Counted from the first letter of the stretch, positions 1 to 11,217 are shown. The stretch is DNA of 64,000 nucleotides from Ulva prolifera (GCA_023078555.1 CM041198.1:3457354-3521353); one strand, 5' to 3'. The notes: generated by a model from the letters alone, not told the origin. Translations and numbers: made by a program.

Positions 1-1990
1 CACAATATGTACATTGGCTTCCCGCTGTCCAGTACACGGAAACTTGTTGTGGAGCTGTCAATGATTGCGGAGCCCTGTGTGCACATTTGCTGGCCATGGG
101 GTGTTGACCCCGCGGCCGCTTGTTGCCACTCTTCGACAATGTGACGTAGGGCACCAGGCAAGCGCAATTGTGTTGTGTGATGTTTTTCCTGAAGAATATG
201 AAGCAGGGTTCACATAATGTCGGCCAACTTGCATGCTGTACCGACTGCAATATGTCGTATTTCTCTGTCGACATCGTCGATTTCTGGCACTTGCGAGGTC
301 GTGGCATGCGGGCAGCCCTCCCTTCGCTCAAGTTTTGATCGCTTTCATACACATCGCTGCTCATATGATATCATCCCGATAGTCACCGTTCTTCATACTC
401 GCCAGCTCTTGCATGCTGCAACCGTACCTGCAACTCTCGACACTACGCAAACAATGGACCTTCATCTAGCGCTCTCGCTGTTGACTACGCAACGATTCAG
501 TTCTCTTAGTGCATGGTATGCTCCTCATGCCTGGTGTAGTGAAGCGCGCCATATACAAGCTCGCGTTGTTGATCAGCGTGTCAGACGATCCGGCCCCGGG
601 CCTGGCGAAGACCATAGCCTACTTGCTTGTATACAAATCATGATCATAGATAGTTTTACAGAGATTACGCTTCAGCGAGTGTGCACGCCCGGAAACGTTA
701 TCGTTGGACTTTGTCGAGGGTTGCTGGTGCAGAGTTTTGCGTCACTGTTTCAGCTCCAGCCGCGAAGCCAGCAATAATGCAAGTCAGTAGTTTGATGCTG
801 CAGACACGCGATTCGTTTCTTAGACTCTTACGCCAGACGTGTCGCACCATGGTCGTCTCAAAGAGTTCCCCATCCAAAGAAGAGCCTTGCTCTAGGAGCA
901 AGAGTCATGATTTAGCATGTCCTGACCTGATCAGACACCGATGACTTGAGCAAGGTCCACATATGCAGGCATCAGAAAAAGAGAGCAAGTTGACTTTGAA
1001 AGCTTCACTAGTCCACTATCTGTGCCATCAGGTGCAAAGCATACACAGTCCACTATCTCTGCCAAGACCCCCTCACCTATAGATCTGGCTCAAATCATCA
1101 GATAGATACCATCGCTGTGATCCACATTACTCTATCGCTTAAGCTTGGGCTGTCTGTGCAGATATCTAATACTCGTTGGCGTGCAAGCCTACCAGCTTCG
1201 TCTGTGGTCCAAGCCGGTGTCCAAGTTGTGGCCATGGACAGCTGACTTCTTGACCAGGAGATGTAGTACGTAATGGAAGTTTTTTTTTACAACAACAGTA
1301 TCGTTTGCAGAATGTTGTAACTATGACTCCCAAGTTCGACCTCACGCCAATTTGGCCCTATGTAGCTATTCGAGGCCGGTTTTTTTGCATGGAAAGCATG
1401 GCACGGCGCATAAGCCAGGACACCTACAATGCTGCCCCGATTGAAGAACAGAATAATGTTATAGGATGACACACATCCGAATCACACAAGTGGGCCTGGA
1501 CATAGGCTGTGTATGCTAGTATGCCTGAGCTTATGTCTGCGTATGCATCGATCGGGCCCGGGTCCTTACCTGAGGTTGCAGTGAGTCTGAAATTCATGAC
1601 AGTATTGAAAGATTTACTATGATAGCTTATCCGGCCTGCATGTACTGCTCTGCTGCACGAGTGTGCGTGTGTGTCAAAATGCTGGCACGATGCACGATTG
1701 TAGCGGTGTCTCCCGAGCAGCCCACTTGCTGCACAACCCCAAACTCAAGCACTGATGCATAGCAAATCAAACATGTGTATTAATGGACCGTTTGTGGGCC
1801 ACCAAACAAATATTCATGTATGCACTCCCTGAGGGCTGCAGCCTACCATTATTTAGCCCAGACACGAGCTGCCAGAGGTGATGTCTGCATATGCATCGAG
1901 GCCGGAACCGTGGCTGGGAATACAGTGGGTATGAATGTCCGTACAGTGGTGAAAGAATTAATATGATAGCTTGACAGGCCTGCATGTGAT
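1..1990. other. No recognisable gene; contains a degenerate direct duplication
   Basis: No open frame here shows a recognisable domain. The longest, 217-777 on the plus strand, has a composition that does not look like the confident exons elsewhere. The only structure I see is a diverged direct repeat: 1528-1677 resembles 1875-2016, both containing a 'ctgc(g/a)tatgcatcg' motif, then 'tatgatagctt' and 'ggcctgcatgt', about 345 bases apart. The second copy runs into the 5' boundary of the copia remnant that follows. Confidence 0.5.
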
Positions 1991-2016
1991 GCAGTGTTGC
2001 ACGAGTGGTGTCATGT
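1528..2016 (+). repeat. Degenerate direct repeat pair (1528-1677 and 1875-2016)
   Basis: The two copies share several blocks in the same order: a 'gtctgc(g/a)tatgcatcg' block, a 'ttgaaagattta' / 'gtgaaagaatta' block, 'atatgatagctt' and 'ggcctgcatgt', then 'gcacgagtg'. They are clearly diverged, so this is an old duplication. Its right end touches the truncated copia element, so it could be remnant LTR or flank sequence. Confidence 0.45.
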
Positions 2017-3010
2017 GGCTGCTGCGGCAATCGACCTGCAGCGCCCCAATGCTGGGGGAGCTGAGGTCCCACATGATGCTTACTTGCTGGAACCTGCATT
2101 CCTCGCTCATTTGTCCTTTCACCAGTCAAAGGTCAAATTGGGTCTTGAAGCGTATGCAGTTAATGGTGAATTTTATGGTGATTTGAATTTGAAAGTTGAC
2201 CCCGAGCCAATGGGGAATCGTTGTCACGGCTGCAGAATTGGCAAAGTGCCCGCGGGCAAAATCTCAGCCACTAATCGTGAGCTCTTAGGCCAGGCGAAAT
2301 ACCCTGGCGAGCAATTGCATGCTGATTTGGCTGGTCCCATCACTCCAGTTGGGATTGGCGGTGTGAAATATGTTCTGTTTGTGATGTGCGCCTTCACGCG
2401 TTATACTTTCATTGTTGGTCTGCGTAAGAAGAGTGAGGCTGCGGCCATGATCTCTTACATCATTGAGCGCATTCGGGTGAATGTGTTGAAGCCAGGTGAA
2501 CCGGGTGTGCGCATCCTTCACACCGACAAAGGGGGGGAGTTCATGGTCGAGGCCTTAAAGCTCTACCTCCAGCGTCGTGGCATCACACACCGCACCACCC
2601 CCACAGCTGATCATCGCTGTAATGGCATGATCGAGCGGAGGATCGGTATTGCCTTTGAGGCAGTCCGAGCTGCACTGCTTGCGAGCGGTCTTCCTCTGTT
2701 CCTGTGGATTGAATGCCTTGCCAGTGTCATCCATGGTCACAATCTCACGCCGTGCTCGGCGCTGTACCATGACAAACTGGCAAAAATGATGAAAGCCCAG
2801 AAAGCTGCCAATGCTGCCAATACAGCTGCGGATGTACAGCAGGCTGAGCGGGCTAATAAGCGCATGAAAAAGGCCGAACGTGATAAGTTGCGCGAGGAGG
2901 AGAAGCGCAAGTGGGAGTTGCTCACTATGACAGAAATGGATGAGTTTTTGACCAGGTCTTGTGACAAGGATATTATTCCCTATATGGCTTTTTTCAGACA
3001 CCTCCGTTGA
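1994..3010 (+). pseudogene. Copia integrase fragment (copy 1)
   Basis: The frame holds a short pre-integrase motif (CHGC, GK) followed by a retroviral-type integrase core. The catalytic triad is readable: Asp in 'LHADLAG', Asp in 'HTDKGGEF' and Glu in 'NGMIERR'. Downstream comes a Lys/Glu-rich coiled stretch (about 2780-2930) not seen in most copia integrases. The usual continuation (a 'PYM.F' motif, then the conserved integrase C-terminal region) carries on past the stop in other frames through 3240. The protein would act with an LTR DNA end in a nuclear pre-integration complex. The start at 1994 is only where the frame opens; true element coding probably begins nearer 2060. Confidence 0.8.
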
Positions 3011-3051
3011 GGTGTTCCATGATTTGGTGAAGCAGCAGCGTCCATGAGGGG

Positions 3052-5160
3052 TTGAGGTGTATGCGTACCCTAGTGATAATCACTTGCGAAAGTTGTCCGC
3101 ACGGGGTATGGTCGCATACTGGGTTGGTGCTGGGCTGGGGCCCAGCATGCAGCGTGTGTACGCCCAGGATGTACCTGGGGGTAGGGTTGTGGTGGTGCGG
3201 CAGATCATGGGATCAGATGATCCGACACGTACATAAGTACGATGCGTCCGCTGTTGTGGACAAGAGAAAGCCTGCAGAGTTTGCGAACTCCCTACAGGTT
3301 GTCTTTGAGGGTGATAACGAGGGTGTCCGCGTGACTGACAGTGATGTCCCCTCGTTTGTGACTGACTCCACGCATGATGGGGGAGTGCTGAGACGTCTGC
3401 GTGAATTCTCGCACGCCCCCCCAGGTCATGGTAGGGTCCATGTCATGGACATGACGTTCAGGCAGGACTCACTGCCTGATGAGGCAGTGTACTCTCCGCG
3501 TTTCGGCGCAGGCTCCTCTGCTGAGGTGCTCCGGCGTGACCCTGCGCGGGACACACCGGAGGTGGCCAGGCACACCATGCATCGCACGCGTGCGATTGCT
3601 CGTGCAGCTGCCCACCCTGACGTTGAAGTCCCCCCTCGGGCTCCAGGCCAGGCGCGCCTATCTGGGGCCACTCCAGCACGCACTGTCGAGTATGTGGTGA
3701 CTCGCAATGCCCAGCTCCATGACCCTGGCATCGAAGCTGCATTCGTCTTGCCCATGTCTCCACCGTCAGCAGATGATCCGATGGACAATGATGATGATGA
3801 CGACGGTCCTGGCATCTACAGTGAGGACGATGCAGATGAGATGGAGGAGTACACCATCAGCGATGATGAACGGGCTGCGGCTCATCAGAATCGCGAGGCT
3901 CAGCGGGTCCCATCAGGGAGTTATTCGGCTGCGGCCTCAGCATCTGGCGCGGGAGCAGTAGCTAAGCCGCTGCGAGGGGCTGAGGGGATGAGACCTTCCT
4001 GGGAAGATGAGCCAGATGAAATTTAGATGGAGTCCGGATCCGAATTAGGGGGAGAGATCCAGGCTGCCCCCTCTGCCGCTGTCGGGGTTGATTTGCCTGA
4101 TGAGGTAAGAGCCATTCCAGCTGCTCTTCCCCGCATTAAAATCAATCCTCTTGTACGTAGACGCCTTGTTCCTTCGGCTGTGGATGTAGCTGCTGTGCAT
4201 GTGCCCGCGGGCTCCTATCTTGCTAGTAGTGAAACAGTAGTAGCTGACATCAAGTCTCCAGGCTGCAATCAGGACACATCAGCCGCGGCTGACTGTGGAG
4301 TATCCTGTGCAGGCCTGAAGCCTCAGCATGTGGAGTCTGGTGAGCAGCAGAATGCTCAGCGTCGTGGGTCGCGCAGAGCGGCTGCCGCCAGGAAGCAGAA
4401 GCCTTCCGACCCTGATCTGCCTTCTATGAAGGAAGGACTCGCGGGTCCAGACAGGGATGCATGGCTGCGTGCCATGCAGGAGGAGGTGGAGGCACTGGGT
4501 GAGCACGGGACTTTTATGTTGTGCTATCTGCCTGCGGGTAAGAAAGCTATCTCGGGCAAGTGGGTGTTCAAGATCAAGCGCGGACCCGCTGGTGAGATTC
4601 AGCGGTACAAGGCACGTTATGTAGCTCGTGGTTTTTCTCAGGTAGAAGGAGTAGATTTTTTCGAGACCTGGTCCCCTGTCGGTAGTTATGCGACACTGCG
4701 TGTGTTGCTGTCTATTGCTGCTCAGGAAAATTTGGAGATTAGGCATATAGACATACAATGTGCTTTTCTTAACGGTGACCTGGAGGAAGAGGTTTTCGTT
4801 GAACAGCCCCCGTACTTTACAGACGGGACGGCACGTGTATGGAAATTGCAGAAGACTCTGTATGGCCTGAAGCAAGCCGCTCGCGAGTGGCATAAAGCTT
4901 TAGTAAAGGTCTTGGCTGAACTGGGATTTGTGTGCGCACAGAGTGATCCCGGACTGTATGTCAGTAAAACCAGTCGCTGCTTTATTTTTCTGTGGGTGGA
5001 TGATTTGTTCATTTTCAGTTGCTCTGCGGGGCTACAAGAAATCATCAGTGTCATTCTCACGAAATTTGAAGGCAGAGATCTAGGTGACCTGTCTTGGGCA
5101 CTTGGCACTGAGATCACGCGTGATCGAAATGCCGAAAACAATCACAATGACACAACGTAA
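3052..5160 (+). pseudogene. Copia pol linker and reverse transcriptase (copy 1), one in-frame stop
   Basis: A single frame runs from 3052 to 5160, interrupted only by TAG at 4024-4026 with ATG directly after it. The 3240-4400 part is the variable acidic/basic linker between integrase and reverse transcriptase, including an Asp run at about 3785-3805. From about 4400 the copia RT is clear: 'SGKWVFKIKRG', 'YKARYVARGFSQ', 'DIQCAFLNG', 'LYGLKQAAREW' and the catalytic 'LWVDDLF' (VDD intact). The frame ends in a frameshift near 5130, after the 'ITRDR' motif; the sequence continues in another frame as the RNase H segment. Confidence 0.8.
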
Positions 5161-5962
5161 CAAAATCCAGAACTTGCTGGACAAGTACAGTATGTCTGAC
5201 TGTCGTAAATCTCCCACTCCATTAGTGCCGCGGCAACAGCTAAGGAGTGTGAAAGAGCATCCTGACCTGGAGAAAGCCAGTGCTGCTGAGCATTCCAGGT
5301 TCATGAGTGTTGTAGGAAGCATCCAGTATATTGCAGGAGTGACACGACCTGACCTGAGCTATGTGGCACATGCCCTGGCCCGGCACATGCCTAGTAGTCT
5401 GAAGGAACATTGGTCTGCCGTGCAACATGTTCTGAGATACCGGCAGTCCACGAAAAATCTAGGAATAAAATTTGTAGGCTCTGAGGGACATGGGTGTTTA
5501 CTAGAGGCTTTTTCGGATGCAGATTTTGCAAATTCTGCGGATCTAAAGAGTGTATCTGGTATGATTATTCGAGTGTATGGGAACTGTGTTCTCTGGCGTT
5601 CGAAGAAGCAGAGTATAGTGGCTGGGGATACAACAGAGGCTGAGCTCATTGCGATGAGTGCAACAGCCAACGAGCTCATGTGGATGAAGCAATTGCTTCT
5701 CGATGTGAAGCTTGTCCCACATAAGCCGACTCTGTGGGGTGATAATAAAAGTGCCAATATTTTGGCGGTGAATGCTGTGTCCACTGACAGATCCAAGCAC
5801 ATTCGTGTGCGGCACTTGCGAGTGCGGGAATATGTCCAGATGAATGAACTTAAGGTAGCATGGGTAGGCACTGTTGATCAGTTAGCGGATGTGTTTACTA
5901 AAGTGCTGCCCGGACCTGCTTTACTAGAAGTTCGTAATAAACTCCAGCTAGTGGAGACGTAG
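5084..5962 (+). pseudogene. Copia RT C-terminus and RNase H (copy 1)
   Basis: From about 5140 this frame carries the continuation of pol: 'SPTPLVPRQQ', 'SIQYIAGVTRPDLSY' and the copia RNase H motifs, with acidic residues in 'FSDADFA', 'TEAELIAM' and 'DNKSA', ending with 'QLADVFTKVLP'. The first residues (5084-5140) are out of frame relative to the element, because a frameshift joins it to the previous segment. The stop at 5960-5962 is directly followed by the polypurine tract, so this is the natural end of pol. Confidence 0.85.
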
Positions 5963-5970
5963 CAGGGTTT

Positions 5971-5979
5971 ATGGGGGAG
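5971..5979 (+). other. Polypurine tract of copia copy 1
   Basis: A G-rich tract (atgggggag) lies 9 bases after the pol stop and directly before TGTCAC. The same arrangement, purine tract then TGT, is seen at the other two copia elements in the window. It is the expected primer site for plus-strand synthesis. Confidence 0.7.
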
Positions 5980-6247
5980 TGTCACAATGCATGAGCCTGC
6001 GGACAGCAGTGTGGTGACAGGTGCACCCATGCACGGACGATCCGCGGATCCAGTGCAGGGTTAAGCCGCCAGTCGAGATTGTCTCGATGTAGTGAGAGAG
6101 ATCCCGCGAGGGTTTCCCGCCGTAACCTTGAATGTTCAGTGTGCATATAAGCATGTGCACACTGAGATCTGTAACCTTGATCTTTACTGTTTCCGGTGCT
6201 AGCACTCTCTCTTAAGCGTTTCCTCGGTTCTACCTCTGTGCGCAGCA
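5980..6247 (+). repeat. Putative LTR between copia copies 1 and 2
   Basis: The sequence begins TGTCAC right after the polypurine tract and contains a TATA-like 'gcatataagc' near 6143, suiting an LTR promoter. It lies between the end of copy 1 pol and the start of copy 2 integrase, so it may be one LTR shared by two tandem elements. The right boundary is uncertain: a 'ggtatgg' at 6248 weakly resembles the primer-binding start of the intact element at 36760. Confidence 0.4.
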
Positions 6248-6373
6248 GGTATGGAAACGCTGGCTGCCCTGACCTGACCTGTATGAAGGACTGCGCGTCT
6301 GACCTGACAATGGAACTCATTTCTGACAGAGATCCCGAGATGTCTGTATGTCCCTGCATGCCCCTTCAACATC

Positions 6374-7258
6374 TTGTCTACGGAGGAGTTGAAGCATGAG
6401 AATATTTTCCTGCAAACGCGTGCTGTCACGGAGGGAGGTGATATAGTCATCATCCCAGGTTTCTCTGACCAGGCCCTAAACCACAAGGAGGGCAGGATTA
6501 AGCAGTCCACAGACGCGAAGAATCGTCTTGTTCTTTTCATTGAGACGGACAAGGGCAAGCCCATCCTAAGGGGTGAGCAAGTCAATAGTCCTAGTGCGTG
6601 GTCCTCGAGCAATGCCGTGGCAAAGCTCGAGAGTGACGAGGCCGATCTCTGCAGAATAGCTGCATTGACTGGCAAGGCGCAACATGTTCCGGATGCCGCC
6701 AAGCTGAACACGACATTTCTGACACATGTGAGTCTGCAAACGGGCACATCCATTTTGCAAATGATGTCCAAAGCTGAGGTGTATAAGGGTCTAGGAATAA
6801 AATCTGATGTGGTGAAGGAGAATCTAGGTCGCTGCCACAATTGTCGCCTAGCCTCCCATGATTCCGGCTCTAGTAATCAGCATGGCACAAATGTAGAACA
6901 TGATGAGGCCCAATGGTCTGGTGCATGGCTGCATGTTGATGTTATGGGTCCCGTCGTGCCTGTAGGGGTAGGAAAATCACGGTACATTCTCATAGTCGTC
7001 GATGAGCATTCACGTTACAATTTTACTTGTCCAATGGATGCGAAGTCTAGAGTGCCACAGCTGCTAGTTGAAATCATTGAGCACATACGGACTAGTGTTC
7101 TTCCGCATGAGTTCGTTGATGATGAGGGCATAAAGATCAGACCCAGAGTTATGGGTGTACACGGAGATCGTGGCGGAGAGTTTGAGGGTCACAACACCCA
7201 AGATTATTTTCTCAGAGAACGGGATATCGTGGGAAACATGTGCTCCTTGACATCATGA
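6374..7258 (+). pseudogene. Copia pre-integrase and integrase fragment (copy 2)
   Basis: The N-terminal half (to about residue 150) matches no domain I recognise but ends in a 'RCHNC' metal-binding motif. The integrase core follows with Asp in 'LHVDVMG' and Asp in 'HGDRGGEF'. The frame then shifts: the third acidic residue, in 'GNGIAERT', lies in another frame just after 7255. The corresponding region of copy 1 has the same layout, so both copies derive from one family. Confidence 0.75.
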
Positions 7259-7304
7259 GGGCAATGGTATAGCAGAGCGTACGTGTGGTGTCACCTCTGA
7301 CAAA

Positions 7305-8738
7305 ATGCGTGCTGCAATTCTCCCCACCGATCTACCCCGCCGGCTATGGCCGGAGGGGGCGATGTGTGTCAACCATTGCACTAATCTTGTGTCTGGCACT
7401 GCTTTGATGACTCGTGAAAAGAAAAAGTTCATACAGAAGAATTTGTCCAATGCGATTGAAAATCTCAGCAGAGCTAATAGAAGTAGAGTGCTCGCAGTGA
7501 AATCGAAAGGTGTGAGTAACAAGCTTGCTCCAGCTAAAGGTGATAAGCTTATGACAGAGGAAGAGATCACGGCACAGGCAAAGCGTGGCGAAAGTGAGCG
7601 GTGCAATAGACTCTGGGAAAACACTAATTTCCGGCTTGTGGTCCCGTATATGGTCTTCTACGGGAGATCATTGAATCTTGAACGATTCAAACTGCTTGTA
7701 GAGCAGATGCGCCCATCGGGTTTGCCTGTGTATTTCTATCAGAATGGTCAGCATCTACGCAGACTAGACGCTAGGGGGGCAAACGCTGTGTGGGTAGGCC
7801 CGGGTCAAGGCCCACACATGAACAGGGTTTACCAATCCGTACCGGGGGGCGGCAAAGTGATTGAAGTGCGGCAGATGGTGTATAGCGCTGCGATGTTGCG
7901 TGAGTACATATGCATCAGAAATTCGATAGCGTGGAGATAGGGCTCATGCCGTCAGCGACTAGGAGTGAAGTTGAGAAACTAAAATTCCAGCCCAAGATGG
8001 CGGAAAAGGTGTACGCGCCCCCGTTGTCAGATGTCGATGCGGTTGCTGCTCGCAAGCAGTACATGCAAGTGCACGGCGCTGCTGAGTATGATTTTGACGG
8101 GATGGCCATAGGCAAGAATCTTGTTGACCTGCATGATTTGGAGTACATCGACGATAGCAGGGTTTGAGCATGTAGTTCCGGAGCTGGGGGATGACCTCGG
8201 TTCAGGGGAGCTACAGCGGAAGACTAGACGGACAACTCCAGAGGTAGTGGAGGACGTCCATGCGGTAGTGCGTAGTCAGGAGCTACGCCAAGGTGCTGCT
8301 GATTTGCACCTCCAGCCAGGTGAGAACATCGAGCGCGTCAACAATCACTCCAACGTCGACCGCTTTCGGGATCTTGAGCACTCCAACATCGACATGTCGC
8401 CATCGGCCGCACACAACAGCCAGAGGGCGAAGAGCTTCACATCTCCGGGGAGATCTCTTGCCGGCGACTCTGGCAGAGTAGATGAGGTGAGTGTCTGCGA
8501 CATGGAGATACAACATCAACCCAGCTCTGCCGCGGCGGGATCAGCTGGCCCGCCGCGAGGGGCCATGGGAGATATTGGAGGACCCGTCCCCAGAGCTTCA
8601 GGCGAACGGGCTACGGCTCGCAGCTTGGAGCATGGGATGGACTACATGCGCGAGCATCTGGGTGGATTTATCTCCAGGGGAGAGGTGAGTCCGGCTTCAA
8701 ACTCACCTGTCGCTTGGGAGTCTATGCATCCTGCTTAA
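7305..8738 (+). pseudogene. Copia integrase C-terminus and pol linker (copy 2), several frames
   Basis: 7305-7940 continues the integrase C-terminal region: a Lys-rich stretch, then 'PYMVFYGRS' and a region ending 'VIEVRQMV' that parallels copy 1 at 3100-3210. The coding then passes through 7910-8167 and 8121-8738 in other frames, giving a hydrophilic linker rich in Arg, Ser and Glu. Frameshifts between the segments mean no continuous product is possible. Confidence 0.65.
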
Positions 8739-8753
8739 GAAGTTAGTTTTGAT

Positions 8754-10664
8754 TTGCATGACACTACTGCTGATGCCCAAGGGCAGGAAGCGCAGTCGGC
8801 CCCAGTTAGACACAAATGGAACCCGCTTGTACGCAAGCGCTTGATTCCACATGCAGATGTTGCTGTCGTAGAAGCTAGTGTTGATATAGAGCATAGCACA
8901 GTGAGTGAGCAGACGGTAGCACCAAAGGTAGCCGACAGATCAGGCATGTTGGCTACGGCTGACAGTGCAGTGACTGGTGCAGAGGTGACCGAGCATGCGG
9001 AGCTTGATGGCGGTAAGTCAACCCAGCGACGTTCATCCCGTCGGGTTGCAGCCATTAAGAAGAGGAAGCCTTTTGATCCTGATAGCCCGCCTTGGAAACA
9101 TGCCTTAGCTGGAGAAGATGCCGAGAAGTGGCATGGAGGAGGTATATGAAGGAGGATATATGCTATGAAGGAGGAGGTAACTTCGTTGAGCGAGCACGGA
9201 ACTTATGAGCTCGTTGAGCTGCCAGTAGGGGCCAAGGCCATTTCTGGTAAGTGGGTCTATAAGATAAAGAGGGGACCCACAGGGGAGATCCAGCGTTACA
9301 AGGCGCGATATGTAGCTAGGGGTTTTACCTAGGAAGGGGGAATTGATTTCTTTGAAACGTGGGCTCCAGTAGGGAGCTATGCTACTTTGCGTGCATTGCT
9401 TTCGGTCGCTGCAGTAGAGGACTTAGAAATGAAGCATGTCGATATTCAGTGTGCCTTTCTGAATGGGGTAATGAATGAGACTGTCTACGTTGAACAGCCT
9501 CCTATCCTGAATGACGGTACAAATCGTGTGTGGAAATTGCTTAAGACTTTGTATGGATTGAAGCAGGCTGCACGTGAATGGCACAAGGCCCTTGCACGTT
9601 TGCTAGGTGAAATGGGTTTTGTGAGATCACATTCGGACCCAGCACTGTATGTTAGAAAAACTGGTAGGTGTTTCATATTTCTGTGGGTTGATGATTTTTT
9701 TATCTTTGGACGGTCTACGGGCCTGAAGGAGTTGATCGATCAGATTCTTAAAGCATTTGAAGGTAGAGACGTTGGTGACTTGTCGTGGGCACCTATTGGT
9801 GCCTCAATCACCAGGGATAGGAAGCAGAAGATCATCTCTCGATCACAGCAGCAGAAAATAGTGAACCTGCTGGAGGAATTCAGCATGGCAGATTGCCGAC
9901 CTAGTCCGACTCCGCTGGTGCCAAGGCAACAGTTGAGGAGTGCTAAGGATCATCCCGAACTTGAGATAGCAGACCAGGCTGAGCACGCTAGATTCATGAG
10001 TGATGTAGGAGGCATCCAATATACTGATGTGGTTACGCGGCCTGATATTTCTTATGCCTGCAATGTTTTGGCCAAACATATGGTGTGTAGTTTAAAGGAG
10101 CATTGGCCAATGGTGCAACATATAATGAGACGGCTGCAGTCCACGAAGGAACTAGGTCTAGTGTTTGAGGGCTCATCAAAGAGCTGTTTGTTGGAAGGCT
10201 ATTCGAATGCTGATTCCGCGAATGACAAAGGCCTGAAAAGTGTGAGTGGCCTAGTCCTAAGGGTCTATGGCAACACAGTATTTTGGAGGTCGAAGCGACA
10301 GCCTATCACTACTGGTGATACAACTGAGGCTGAGCTGATCGCTATGAGTAGTGCAGCAAAAGAGCTAATGTGGGCTAAACAGTTGTTGTTAGACCTGCAA
10401 CTTCGTCCAGAAAAACCAGTGCTTTGGGGAGACAATAAAAGTGCGAATATCCTAGCCAACAACCCAATCTCTAGTAATAGGTCTAAACACATTCGAGAGC
10501 GGCACCTAAGGGTCCGTGAATTTGTAGAGGCAGACGAGATTCAAGTGCAATGGGTAGGGACCAAAGACCAGCTTGCTGATGTCTTCACCAAGGTGTTACC
10601 AAGTCCTGCATTGAAGCCTGTTCGGAAGAGACTTCATCTGATGCCAGTCCGGATTAGTCTCTAG
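8754..10664 (+). pseudogene. Copia reverse transcriptase/RNase H (copy 2), two in-frame stops
   Basis: One frame spans the RT and RNase H with two stops: TGA at 9147-9149 and TAG at 9330-9332, where copy 1 has a Gln codon (the 'GFSQ' position). Readable motifs: 'SGKWVYKIKRG', 'YKARYVARG', 'DIQCAFLNG', 'LYGLKQAAREW', catalytic 'LWVDDFF' (VDD intact), then RNase H 'TEAELIAM' and 'DNKSA', and the 'QLADVFTKVLP' end. A small insertion around 9140-9165 separates the N-terminal RT motif from the rest. A single continuous open frame runs from 9333 to 10664. Confidence 0.85.
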
Positions 10665-10669
10665 GGGAG
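10663..10669 (+). other. Polypurine tract of copia copy 2
   Basis: aggggag overlaps the pol stop (TAG, 10662-10664) and is directly followed by TGTCATG, the presumed 3' LTR start. It matches the polypurine/LTR junctions at 5971-5985 and, on the minus strand, at 32670-32656. Confidence 0.6.
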
Positions 10670-10869
10670 TGTCATGAGGTCCATCCTGGGACACAATGCA
10701 AGTACGCACATGAGTGTGGTGGCCACGGGCCCAACTCCAGTTATGTTAAAACATATGCATGAGCGTAATCCAGCACAATCCATGTGAGGATTGTGTGCGG
10801 TCACTGCGATTATGAACGCCGTAGACTTGACTGACCGGTGGCATTTAGTCATGTGCCTCCAAGTCTACT

Positions 10870-11210
10870 ACCATAGTTTTGTGCCGCTATCGCATGAGAT
10901 GCATGGTCGTTTGGGACGGCCTACCATGAAGCACTTGAATCAACTGGCGGAGGTTGCGTCTCGGTGTTGTAAGGTGAACCGTGCTTTGTTTGTGACGAAT
11001 GCTCTGCGACGGTTGAGTGTGGCGTTGTGCAAGGGGAATACTCTTGTGCTCCGTGCGGGGCTTCAATCTTTGGCTGGCATCACCGGCCGATCTGTGGTAC
11101 GTGCTCATACCTGGCCTAGTGCCATGACTACGTGAGTGGATTTGCGGGTGTGTTCCTGGCAACGGCTCGCTGCCCGGCCTCTGTCCTTTGCAACTACATA
11201 CATACTCTTG
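10870..11210 (+). mobile_element. 5'-truncated LINE-like element, 3' end (copy L-a)
   Basis: The frame encodes 'FVPLSHE.HGRLGRP...HLN.L.EVAS', then 'ALRRLSVALCKGN..VLRAGLQSLAGI', a C-terminal module I associate with non-LTR retrotransposon (RT/endonuclease) ORFs of algae and oomycetes. The 3' UTR that follows (11060-11210), with 'gagtggatttgcg' and 'ggctcgctgcccggcct', ends in 'aactacatac'. The same 3' end recurs at 28438-28993 (two copies, minus) and 39243-39335. The copy carries only the last few hundred bases, as expected for 5'-truncated LINE insertions. The family name is an inference. Confidence 0.6.
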
Positions 11211-11217
11211 CAGACAT

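Larger units (their letters stand above)
2000..6247 (+). mobile_element. Decayed Ty1/copia LTR retrotransposon, copy 1 (5'-truncated)
   Basis: Coding order is integrase, reverse transcriptase, RNase H, which is the copia (Pseudoviridae) order. No gag, CCHC knuckle or protease region is visible upstream, so the element starts near the pre-integrase zinc-binding motif. The pol frame is broken by a frameshift and stops near 3000-3060, one in-frame TAG at 4024-4026 and a frameshift near 5120-5140. After the RNase H stop a short polypurine tract (5971-5979) leads into a putative 3' LTR that begins TGTCAC at 5980. The LTR end near 6247 is a guess, because the next element follows directly and no second LTR copy is available for comparison. 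Confidence 0.85.
6248..10870 (+). mobile_element. Decayed Ty1/copia LTR retrotransposon, copy 2 (gag-less)
   Basis: Second element of the same lineage and orientation as copy 1, with the same order: pre-integrase motif, integrase, long linker, RT, RNase H, polypurine tract, LTR start. Again gag and protease are absent. The frame is broken near 7255-7300, around 7910-8750 and by stops at 9147-9149 and 9330-9332. The polypurine tract (10663-10669) is followed by TGTCATG at 10670, the start of a 3' LTR, and at about 10870 the sequence passes into a LINE 3' end. Protein similarity to copy 1 is high in RT and RNase H, but the LTR sequences differ strongly. Confidence 0.85.

Noticed and set aside
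217-777. 186-codon plus-strand frame near the left end
   Set aside because: No domain, no splice or promoter support, and composition unlike the confident exons; treated as a chance frame.
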